Assembly (NCBI GenBank): GCA_041623475.1
Contig: JBFJWU010000051.1
Coordinates: 1-13,765 of the forward strand
Source of the DNA: JBFJWU01 sp041623475 [NCBI: bacterium]
GTDB lineage: Bacteria; J088
Length of the DNA: 13,765 nt
Direction: 5' to 3'
Position 1 is the stretch's first letter. Each line of letters starts with the position of its first letter. A model generated the notes under the pieces. The model saw nothing but the letters and a program-made list of their open reading frames with translations. It was not told the DNA's origin and did no database searches. Shown here piece by piece: positions 6,337 to 13,765 of the stretch. The translations under genes were made by a program, and so were the position numbers.

Positions 6337-9003
6337 TCAGGCCTTGACCGGATCGGGCTTGTCCGGGTTGATGTTCAGTTGTTTGATCGCGTCTGGCAGG
6401 ACGCCGGGATCCAATTCGCCCTGGTCAACCAGTGCCGTCAGGGTCGTATAGGCAATGAAGCGAGCATCAATTTCAAAATGATCCCGCAGGGCCTCGCGGG
6501 TGTCGCTGCGGCCAAAGCCGTCGGTGCCCAGTGAGTACAGTTTGCGCGGGAACCACTGGGCGATGGAATCGGGTAACAGCTTCATGTAGTCACTGGCAGC
6601 GACGAACACACCTGGTTCATCGACCAGTTGTTGCTGGATCCACGTTGTCTGTTGCTCGGCATCCGGGTGCAGGCGATTCCAGCGGTCAACCTCCAGCCCG
6701 TCGCGGCGCAGTTCCTTGTGGCTGGTGACGCTCCAGACATCGGCATCGATGCCGAACTGCTCGGACAGCAGTACCTGCGCCTGAAGCGCCTCGTTCAGGA
6801 TTGAGCCGCTGCCAAACAGGTGGGCCCGGTGTTTGCCATCAGGATTGGTGGCGGGACGGAACTTGTACATGCCCCGCAGGACGCCTTCTTCGACGCCAGC
6901 GTTCATCGGTGGCATTTCGTAGTTTTCGTTTTCGACGGTCAGGTAGTAGAAGATGTCCTCTTGCTCGACGTACATCCGCCGCAGGCCCTCCCGCACGATA
7001 ATTGCGATCTCATAGGCAAAGGCCGGGTCGTAGCAGAGCAGGTTGGGCACGGTCATGGCCAGGACGTGGCTGTGGCCGTCCTGGTGCTGCAGGCCTTCGC
7101 CGTTCAACGTCGTGCGACCGGCCGTGCCGCCGATCATAAACCCTTTGCAGCGTTGGTCGGCGGCCGCCCAGACCAGGTCGCCGATTCGCTGGAAGCCAAA
7201 CATCGAGTAATAAATGTACATGGGAATTGTATTGACCCCATGGTTGGCGTAGGCGGTTCCGGCGGCGATAAACGAGGCCATGGCGCCAGCTTCGGTGATG
7301 CCTTCTTCGAGGATCTGGCCGTCCCGGGCTTCCTTGTAATAGAGCAGGTTTTCCCGGTCAACCGGTTCATACACCTGGCCCGCGTGGCTGTAGATGCCGG
7401 CCTGGCGAAAGAGCGCTTCCATCCCGAATGTGCGGGCCTCGTCGGGAACGATCGGCACGATCAGGTCGCCAATGCCCGGGTCGCGCAGCAGCTTGGCCAA
7501 CAGGCGGACAAAGGCCATGGTCGACGAAACGGCGCGGCCATCGGACCCGGCCAGCGTTTCGGCAAAGACCTGGTCCTCGGGCATCGGAATCGGCTCGACG
7601 GTACTTTTTCGTACCGGCAGGTAGCCGCCCAGTTTTTCACGTTTCTCGTGCAGGTACTGCGTGACAGGACTGTCTTCTGGCGGCTTGTAGAACGGCGCGT
7701 CGGCAACCTCGGTGTCGGAAATGGGAATGCCGAATCGGTTGCGAAAGGCGGTCAGTTCTTCTTCGTTCAGCTTCTTCTGCTGGTGGCTGATGTTTTTGCC
7801 TTCGCCGCTTTCGCCCAGACCGTAGCCCTTGATTGTTTTGGCGAGGATGACGGTCGGCGATCCCCGGTGTTCGACGGCCCGTTTGTAGGCATTGTAGACC
7901 TTGACCGGGTCATGGCCGCCACGGTTCAGCCGCTGCAGTTCCTGGTCGGAATAGTGCTCGACCAGTTCCTTGAGAGGTTCATAGGCGCCAAAAAAATGTT
8001 TGCGGATGTAGTCACCGGATTCGACTGAATATTTCTGGTATTCGCCGTCAACGGCTTCGCCCATTCGTCTGATCAGCAGGTTGTCGTCGTCTTTGTTCAG
8101 CAGCGGATCCCAGTCGCTGCCCCAGATGACCTTGATGACATTCCAGCCGGCTCCGCGGAATGCGGCCTCCAGTTCCTGGATAATTTTGCCGTTGCCACGG
8201 ACAGGGCCATCCAGCCGTTGGAGGTTGCAGTTGATGACAAAAATCAGGTTGTCCAGACCTTCGCGGGATGGCAGGGTAATGGCCCCCAGGCTTTCGGGTT
8301 CGTCGGTTTCGCCGTCGCCCATGAACGCCCAGACTTTGGCATCGGATGGTTCCTTGAGGCCGCGGTCTTCCAGATAACGATTGAACCGTGCCTGGTAGAT
8401 CGCCTGGATCGAGGTCAAACCCATAGATACGGTCGGGAACTGCCAGAACCCGGGCATCAGCCACGGGTGTGGATAGGACGACAGGCCATTGCCACCGGTT
8501 TCGAGGCGAAAGTTCTCCAGTTGCTGTTCAGTCAGGCGGCCTTCCATGAACGCCCTCGCATAGATGCCCGGACTGGCGTGGCCCTGGAAATAGACCATGT
8601 CGCCATCGTGTCCGTTGGACGGCGCGCGGAAAAAGTGGTTGAAGCCGACCTCGAGCAGCGTCGCTGATGATGCATAGGTGGAAATGTGGCCGCCGATGCC
8701 ATCGTGATGCCGGTTCGCGCGGACGACCATGGCCATCGCGTTCCAGCGGATGATGCTCTTCAGCCGGTGCTCGATCTCGCGGTTACCAGGGTACGGTTCC
8801 TGCTCGGTTTCGTGAATGCTGTTGATATAAGGCGTGTTGGCGGAAAACGGAAATCGCACGCCCTTTTCAAAGGCGTGGATCTGCAGTTCCTCGAGAATCC
8901 GCCGAACCTTGTCGGGGCCGCCGTCGCCCAGGACATAATCCAGAGAATCCAGCCATTCCTGGATCTCTGCCGTCAGTTCTGCGTCGTCCCGCTGTGTTCC
9001 CAA
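6337..9003 (-). CDS. aceE: Pyruvate dehydrogenase E1, homodimeric type
   Basis: The thiamine-diphosphate enzyme that decarboxylates pyruvate and acetylates the E2 lipoyl group. Starting from a TTG at 9003 gives 888 residues, close to the 887 of E. coli AceE. The cofactor motif GDG...INCNLQ then places Asp230, Asn260 and Gln262, with His407 in EGKNISHQQKK and Glu571 in LEEGITEAG, the same numbers as the known Mg/ThDP-binding and catalytic residues of the E. coli enzyme. AAAGGA lies 6 bases before this TTG. The frame stays open upstream to ATGs at 9081 (914 residues) and 9144 (935 residues), neither with a good ribosome site; the extra residues (MGHPDTSIKYDG onward) look disordered. A longer form is possible. 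First gene of aceE-aceF-lpd; the RND gene ends 193 bp upstream on the same strand. Confidence 0.96.
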   Translation of the reverse strand: MGTQRDDAELTAEIQEWLDSLDYVLGDGGPDKVRRILEELQIHAFEKGVRFPFSANTPYINSIHETEQEPYPGNREIEHRLKSIIRWNAMAMVVRANRHHDGIGGHISTYASSATLLEVGFNHFFRAPSNGHDGDMVYFQGHASPGIYARAFMEGRLTEQQLENFRLETGGNGLSSYPHPWLMPGFWQFPTVSMGLTSIQAIYQARFNRYLEDRGLKEPSDAKVWAFMGDGETDEPESLGAITLPSREGLDNLIFVINCNLQRLDGPVRGNGKIIQELEAAFRGAGWNVIKVIWGSDWDPLLNKDDDNLLIRRMGEAVDGEYQKYSVESGDYIRKHFFGAYEPLKELVEHYSDQELQRLNRGGHDPVKVYNAYKRAVEHRGSPTVILAKTIKGYGLGESGEGKNISHQQKKLNEEELTAFRNRFGIPISDTEVADAPFYKPPEDSPVTQYLHEKREKLGGYLPVRKSTVEPIPMPEDQVFAETLAGSDGRAVSSTMAFVRLLAKLLRDPGIGDLIVPIVPDEARTFGMEALFRQAGIYSHAGQVYEPVDRENLLYYKEARDGQILEEGITEAGAMASFIAAGTAYANHGVNTIPMYIYYSMFGFQRIGDLVWAAADQRCKGFMIGGTAGRTTLNGEGLQHQDGHSHVLAMTVPNLLCYDPAFAYEIAIIVREGLRRMYVEQEDIFYYLTVENENYEMPPMNAGVEEGVLRGMYKFRPATNPDGKHRAHLFGSGSILNEALQAQVLLSEQFGIDADVWSVTSHKELRRDGLEVDRWNRLHPDAEQQTTWIQQQLVDEPGVFVAASDYMKLLPDSIAQWFPRKLYSLGTDGFGRSDTREALRDHFEIDARFIAYTTLTALVDQGELDPGVLPDAIKQLNINPDKPDPVKA

Positions 9004-9009
9004 AGAGTG

Positions 9010-9015
9010 TCCTTT
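9010..9015 (-). promoter_or_regulatory. Ribosome binding site favouring the TTG start of aceE
   Basis: AAAGGA on the minus strand sits 6 bases before the TTG at 9003. It is the same core as the site before the first SDR gene (AAAGGACAC in both). The ATGs at 9081 and 9144 lack anything comparable. Confidence 0.5.
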
Positions 9016-9196
9016 GGACGTCGGCGAATCGGCCGTGTCCCTGGTTCCATCATACTTGATCGAGGTGTCCGGATGCCCCATGCTGCTGCTGCCTGCCTGT
9101 GTTTCTGGCCGAGGGAAAAGACAGCCCCAGCCGGTGAACAGCATTCATTTTGAGCGCGTAGAACGTGTTTCAGCAAGCCCGGCGGTGAGCGGCGGC

Positions 9197-12100
9197 TCAG
9201 GTTTCGGCGCCGTCCTCGCTGCCGTACATCGGAATCGGCTTGCGACCCACCAACCGCAGTAGCAGGTTACCGATATCAATGCGAACCAGATACAGGGCCG
9301 GCACGAACAGAAGCACCAGAACCGTTCCGAAAATCAGGCCATAGCCCAACGCGACGGCTGCCGGCTGGAGGAACTTGTCCAACCCGCCGATCCCGTAGAC
9401 CATTGGCAACAGCCCGAACACGGTCGTAAACGTGGTCAGCCAGACTGCGCGGAACCTGCGCCGACCGGCCGTCAGGGCCGCCTGGAATGGTGGCGACCCG
9501 GCCCGCCGGGCATTGTTGATAAAACTGACCAGGACGATCGAGTCGTTGACGACAACACCACTGAGCCCGATGATGCCGATAAAGCCGAGGAAACTGAGCG
9601 GCATCCCGTGCAGGTAGAACGCCCAGATCACACCGATGATGCCGAACGGAATTGCGGCCATAACCACAAACGGCTGGGTCAGGCTGGTGAACTGTGTGGC
9701 CAGGATCAGGAAGATCAGCCCCATGGCAACGACGAACGCCTCGGCCAGGCTGCGCATGCTTTCCTGGGTGTCTTCGAACTCGCCGCCGGCGCTCAAGCGA
9801 ACATCGGGAAACTGCTGTTCCAGTTCCTCCAGGTACGGCTGGATCGCCAGGTTGACAGCGGTACTGGATGTTTTTCGTTCGTCAACATTGGCTGTTACGG
9901 TGACGATCCTGACCCCGCCGCGGCGGGTAATCTGGAGGATGCCAGGACCGCGTTCAAATGTGGCCACGTCGCGCAACGGGACCAGGATCCCCTGGGCGTT
10001 GGGAATTCGCAGCTGTTCCAGCGTTGCGAGGCGGTTGCGGTTTGCCTCGTTCAAGCGGACCCGGACCGGAATCCGTTCGCCTTCGCCGCGGACGTGGGTT
10101 GCCACCTGGCCCTCGAACGCAGCCAGGACGTGGCCGGAAATCTGCTCGACAGTCAACAGCGCGTGGGCGGCCGCCGACTGATCAACAACAACACGAACCT
10201 CGTCCTTGCCGGGCGTATAGTCCAGGTTGACGTCCTCGGTGCCGTCCATGGTTTTGATCTTTTGTTCAACGAGTGCACCGACTTCGCGAAGGCGCTCAAA
10301 TTCGTCACCAAGGATCCGGATTGCCACCGGTTTACCGACCGGAGGGCCGGGGCGCATGCGGTCAAAGCTCCACGTTACATAGCCCTGTTCAGCCGCAATC
10401 CTGTCCAGTGGTTCACGCAGGCTGTCGATGATTTCGGCTGCGGTGCGGTCCCGGTCCAGTTCCGAGGTCAAGAACGCCAGAACCTGGCCGACGTGGGAGC
10501 CCCGCTTTGTGAACGGGTCGTTATTGGGGTCGTTCTGCTGGATCCCCAAATTGGTGATGTAGTCCTTGAGCTCCTGGTTGGGCAGCGACGCGACCAATTG
10601 CTCGATCGGTTTGAAAGCCTTCTCAGTCTCCTCGATTGAGGTGCCAGGCGGCATCGTGGCGCGAACGAAAAAGACCTCGACAGCCGAAGCCGGAAACAGG
10701 ATCGTCTGCATGTACTTGCCCGTAAACGCCATTGTTCCGACCAGCAGGCCGAAAATGCCGATCACAAACACGTAGCGGAAACGCAATGTCCAATCCAGGA
10801 CCTTTTCATACGCATCGAGCGCCGGGTCCAGGATGCCGTGCCGCTTCGTTTCCGGCCGGCCGTCATCATCGCCGCCTGACCGCCACTGCCGCCACCGCTC
10901 GCCAAATCGCAAAACATCGTAGGCGTGGGACGGCAGGATCAGCATGGATTCCAGCAGACTGACGAACAACGCAACCATCACCACAATCGGCATGGCATAC
11001 ATGAACTTGCCAAAAACACCGGAGACCATCAGCATCGGCGAAAATGCAGCCATGGTCGTCAGAATTGTTGCCGTGACCGGCCAGAATACTTCTGATGCGC
11101 CGTCCAGCGCGGCTTTCCAAGGGGGCGAGCCCTGCTCGTAGTGTTGCCAGATGTTCTCGCCAACGATGATGGCATCGTCCACCAACATTCCGAGGACGAT
11201 GATCAGGGCGAACATGGTCAGCAAATTGATCGTCAACCCGGTCGCTGACATGATCCAAAGCGCCCCGAGAAACGCCACCGGCAGACCGAACGCGGTGACG
11301 ATGGCGATACCGCGCGAAAGGAACAGCAGCAGGACCACCAGCACCAACAGGATCCCCAGGCCACCGTTGTTCAACAGCACGCCCAGGCGGTTGCGGACGA
11401 AGTAGCTCATGTCATTGACATAGGCGACGCTGACCCGTGGGTCGTTGATACTGTCCAGGAAATCCTCGATCACCAGCTTCGAAGCATCGACCATGCGAAT
11501 GATATCGCCCTTTTCAGAGTCGATGACAATGCTGAGCATGATTGACGGCATGCCGTTGGTCCGGTTGACCCGATTGGTTTCTGCAAACGTCTCGCGAACA
11601 GTTCCGACATCACGGATCAGCAGGGCGACGCCGGCATCGTTCGTCCGCAAAACGACGTCTTCGATCTCCTGCGGGTTATCAACCTCGCCAATGGTCCGGA
11701 CCAGGATTTCGCCGTCAGGGGTCTTGATCGCGCCGCCGGGCAGGTTGATGTTGCGTGCCGCGAGCGCACCGATCACAAAACCCAGGCCGATCTCGTATTG
11801 ATCCAGTCGAGCGGGGTTCAGTTCGACCCAGTATTCCCGTTCGCGTTTGGCTTGCCAGGTGACCCTGTCAACGTCGGGTAGTTCCTCGACCCGCTCCTTG
11901 AGTTGATCGGCATAGGCATACAGTTCGGTATAGGACATGTCCCCGGCCAGGCCAAGGTCCAGGACCGGGAACTTCTTGCTTTCAATGGACTGGACAATCG
12001 GTGGATCCGGCAGGTCTTCGGGCAAATCGCGGGTGCGGTCGACTGCGCGCTGCAATTCATTGACGGTCTTGTCTTTTTCGACCTGTCGTCGGTCCATATC

Positions 12101-12385
12101 CAACTGGACCGTAATCACGCTCATCCCCTCGATACTGACCGAGTTGAATTCGTCAACACCGTCGACAGATTCGATTTCCTCTTCGAGCCGCTCGGTGACG
12201 TACTGTTCAACTTCACGGGGACTGGCACCCGGGTAGACCGTCCGGATGGTCACAATATCGAAATCGACCGACGGAAATGCCTCGCGGCGCATATTGACGG
12301 ACTTGAGGATACCGACAATCAGCACCATCGCCGTCAGCAGGTTGAACAGCAGGCTGTTCTTGAGCGTGAAACGAATAAGCGACAT
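9197..12385 (-). CDS. RND-family efflux permease (AcrB/HAE-type)
   Basis: A 1062-residue inner-membrane proton-drug antiporter of the usual RND length. Topology is typical: one membrane helix at about 10-28, a large periplasmic loop, a helix cluster at about 330-560, a second large loop from about 570, and a last helix cluster at about 870-1050. The proton-relay pair Asp403/Asp404 lies in MLVDDAIIVGEN (AcrB Asp407/408). Arg977 and Thr984 match AcrB Arg971 and Thr978, but the AcrB Lys940 position aligns with Asn947 in GVVVNDSIVLV, a variant I recall from other RND permeases. It starts 8 bp after the channel gene stop, so the two are one operon. Substrate cannot be read from sequence. No CusA-type metal methionines stand out. 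Confidence 0.95.
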   Translation of the reverse strand: MSLIRFTLKNSLLFNLLTAMVLIVGILKSVNMRREAFPSVDFDIVTIRTVYPGASPREVEQYVTERLEEEIESVDGVDEFNSVSIEGMSVITVQLDMDRRQVEKDKTVNELQRAVDRTRDLPEDLPDPPIVQSIESKKFPVLDLGLAGDMSYTELYAYADQLKERVEELPDVDRVTWQAKREREYWVELNPARLDQYEIGLGFVIGALAARNINLPGGAIKTPDGEILVRTIGEVDNPQEIEDVVLRTNDAGVALLIRDVGTVRETFAETNRVNRTNGMPSIMLSIVIDSEKGDIIRMVDASKLVIEDFLDSINDPRVSVAYVNDMSYFVRNRLGVLLNNGGLGILLVLVVLLLFLSRGIAIVTAFGLPVAFLGALWIMSATGLTINLLTMFALIIVLGMLVDDAIIVGENIWQHYEQGSPPWKAALDGASEVFWPVTATILTTMAAFSPMLMVSGVFGKFMYAMPIVVMVALFVSLLESMLILPSHAYDVLRFGERWRQWRSGGDDDGRPETKRHGILDPALDAYEKVLDWTLRFRYVFVIGIFGLLVGTMAFTGKYMQTILFPASAVEVFFVRATMPPGTSIEETEKAFKPIEQLVASLPNQELKDYITNLGIQQNDPNNDPFTKRGSHVGQVLAFLTSELDRDRTAAEIIDSLREPLDRIAAEQGYVTWSFDRMRPGPPVGKPVAIRILGDEFERLREVGALVEQKIKTMDGTEDVNLDYTPGKDEVRVVVDQSAAAHALLTVEQISGHVLAAFEGQVATHVRGEGERIPVRVRLNEANRNRLATLEQLRIPNAQGILVPLRDVATFERGPGILQITRRGGVRIVTVTANVDERKTSSTAVNLAIQPYLEELEQQFPDVRLSAGGEFEDTQESMRSLAEAFVVAMGLIFLILATQFTSLTQPFVVMAAIPFGIIGVIWAFYLHGMPLSFLGFIGIIGLSGVVVNDSIVLVSFINNARRAGSPPFQAALTAGRRRFRAVWLTTFTTVFGLLPMVYGIGGLDKFLQPAAVALGYGLIFGTVLVLLFVPALYLVRIDIGNLLLRLVGRKPIPMYGSEDGAET

Positions 12386-12393
12386 ATCAGGTA

Positions 12394-13765
12394 CTACTCA
12401 GCGGCTTCGGCGGGATAGCCGTGGATGGCAGCGCGCAGCCGGACTTCGCCATCCCGCTGCATCTTGAGCGCGGCGATCCGTTCGTACCGCGCACTCATGA
12501 CTTCGATCTCATAACTGAGGACAACAATCTCCTCGCTGCGGGCCTGGCGAAACTTTTCGAACTCTGCATCCCGCTTGGCCTGGAGCACGGCGATATTGCG
12601 TTCGGCCTGGGCCAGCTTGCGGGCGGCGGCATCAAATGCAGTAAACGCGTATTCGATCTCGTTGCGAACGTTGGCCAGGATTTCGGTGCGCCGTGCTTCA
12701 AGGATCGCGGTTTCGGCGACGGCAGCGGCATCCTCGGACTTTGATGCTGTCTTGCCAATGGTGAATTCGGCCTCCAGGCCCAGACCATAGGTCAGGTGTT
12801 TGGCATCATCGACCGCATCGACCAGCGAACTTTCGGAAAATTTTTCCAGCCCGGTCGTGCCCAACTGCCCAGTCAGGAAGACGTTCGGCTTGCCCTGTTC
12901 GCGAGCCAGGTCGCGGCGTGCGTGTAGCGGTTCCATTCGTTGTTCGATCAGTGCCAGGTCGGCCCGGTTGGACAACGCATACTCATAGGCTTCGGCTGCT
13001 GTCGAGACGGGCAGGGGTAACGGTTGTCGTTCAAGAATGCGTTCGGGCAACGTGACCGGTGTCGGGGCCAGCAGGTCAGATGGTAACGGTCCGTCCGGGT
13101 CCATCCGGATCCGCAAACGCCGACGCATGTGTTCGGCCGAAAAAATCATATCCAGGCGCTGCCCTTCGCGGGCGACCACCGAGGCTTCTGCCGAGGCCAC
13201 GTCGACCTGGTCGGCGCGACCGAACCGGGTCCGTTTCTTCATCAGTTCGGCAAACCGGGTCGAGGCATCGATCAGCTCGGTTGTCAGCGAAATTCGTGCG
13301 TCCCATTCGGCGATGTTCCAATACACCTGCTCGGTATCGGCCTGGACCATCTGTTCCTGTACACGGCGGTCCAGTTCGGGCGTTGCGATACCGGACTCGG
13401 CAATTCGTTGCTGCAGTTCCAGTTCTCGTCCCGCCCAGTTACGAACGACGGGTTGGCGCACGGTCAGGTTCAACCTGGTTGTATAAGCCGGATTGAAGCT
13501 CTGAAACGCAGAAGGGTCGGGCTGGGTTGGCGGCTGTCCGGGCTGTACCTGCTGCTCCGGGAACTCTGTAAAGTCCCGCTGGTGGGTCAGTGAAGAGTCC
13601 AGGACCGTCGCCGTCGGGAAGATCTTGCGAACCCCGACCTCGGCCTGCATCCGGTCCTGCCAGTCACCGGCAAACAGGGACTGGTTTTCGGAGTTGTCGC
13701 GGGTCCAGAACGTGTTGGCATAGACGACCGGGTCCCAGGCCTGTTCCAGCGAGCCAGCCTGCGCC
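12394..13765 (-). CDS. TolC-family outer-membrane efflux channel, partial (N-terminus missing)
   Basis: The frame is open to the right edge: in-frame codons read AQAGSLEQAWDPVVYANTFW upstream of the internal Met at 13650, so that Met is not the start. The 456 residues present are most of an outer-membrane factor; the signal peptide and first residues lie beyond the window. The repeated long amphipathic helices rich in Ala, Glu, Arg and Gln (for example QVDVASAEASVVAREGQRLD, and AARKLAQAERNIAVLQAKRD) and the two internally related halves are the hallmark of the TolC alpha-barrel. It forms a trimeric outer-membrane tunnel for the RND pump encoded 8 bp downstream. No periplasmic adaptor gene lies between them; it may be upstream, off the window. 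Confidence 0.9.
   Translation of the reverse strand, partial: AQAGSLEQAWDPVVYANTFWTRDNSENQSLFAGDWQDRMQAEVGVRKIFPTATVLDSSLTHQRDFTEFPEQQVQPGQPPTQPDPSAFQSFNPAYTTRLNLTVRQPVVRNWAGRELELQQRIAESGIATPELDRRVQEQMVQADTEQVYWNIAEWDARISLTTELIDASTRFAELMKKRTRFGRADQVDVASAEASVVAREGQRLDMIFSAEHMRRRLRIRMDPDGPLPSDLLAPTPVTLPERILERQPLPLPVSTAAEAYEYALSNRADLALIEQRMEPLHARRDLAREQGKPNVFLTGQLGTTGLEKFSESSLVDAVDDAKHLTYGLGLEAEFTIGKTASKSEDAAAVAETAILEARRTEILANVRNEIEYAFTAFDAAARKLAQAERNIAVLQAKRDAEFEKFRQARSEEIVVLSYEIEVMSARYERIAALKMQRDGEVRLRAAIHGYPAEAAE

Noticed and set aside
5698-6534. 278-codon Gly/Ser/Ala-rich plus-strand open frame
   Set aside because: Its low-complexity sequence is the antisense of the aceF Pro/Glu/Ala linkers, not a real repeat protein.
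6820-8028. 402-codon plus-strand open frame antisense to aceE
   Set aside because: Shadow of a highly conserved gene; its composition mirrors the aceE codons and it has no recognisable domain or ribosome site.
9049-9054. TATGAT on the minus strand as a -10 box for aceE
   Set aside because: The -10 match is good, but the base positions 17 upstream (GGCATC) bear no likeness to a -35 box, so a promoter cannot be claimed.
9608-10639. 343-codon plus-strand open frame antisense to the RND permease
   Set aside because: Fully opposite the permease, without motifs or start signals.
13075-13650. Internal Met at 13650 as the start of the TolC-family gene
   Set aside because: The frame continues upstream to the window edge with family-like sequence (EQAWDPVVYANTFW), so the gene is simply cut by the edge.

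Overview
The window is GC-rich, gene-dense bacterial chromosome of Gram-negative type. It carries an RND efflux pump with a TolC-type outer-membrane channel, and a pyruvate dehydrogenase complex with a homodimeric (AceE-type) E1. Both fit Proteobacteria, most likely a gammaproteobacterium, but the sequence alone does not fix the lineage. There are eight genes, two of them cut by the window edges. I see no rRNA, tRNA, CRISPR array, insertion sequence or phage genes, and no broken genes.

Left part (1-3418): the DNA-binding end of a LysR-type regulator reads leftward off the edge. Facing away from it across an AT-rich 111-bp gap are three rightward genes that look like one operon: an acyl-CoA dehydrogenase of the ACAD10/ACAD11/LvaC-like branch, and two short-chain dehydrogenases/reductases (SDRs) of different subtypes. 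This is probably an inducible lipid or hydroxy-acid catabolic unit controlled by the LysR protein. The substrate is unknown, and the kinase that partners ACAD10/11-like enzymes in known pathways is not in the window.

Middle part (3510-9003): on the minus strand, aceE, aceF and lpd encode E1, E2 and E3 of pyruvate dehydrogenase (pyruvate to acetyl-CoA), packed with 13-bp and 3-bp gaps. It ends tail to tail with the SDR operon; a 91-bp gap with an 8-bp inverted repeat separates them. The aceE start is ambiguous. A TTG at 9003 has the best ribosome binding site and reproduces E. coli AceE residue numbering.

Right part (9197-13765): also on the minus strand, a TolC-family channel gene (cut at the window edge) is followed 8 bp later by an RND permease. 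They form two parts of a tripartite exporter; the periplasmic adaptor gene is not seen and may lie beyond the right edge. The permease gene ends shortly upstream of aceE on the same strand, so efflux transcripts could run into the pyruvate dehydrogenase genes.

I found no clearly new biological system. The best leads are the ACAD10/11-like gene cluster, the aceE start and the pump-pdh arrangement.
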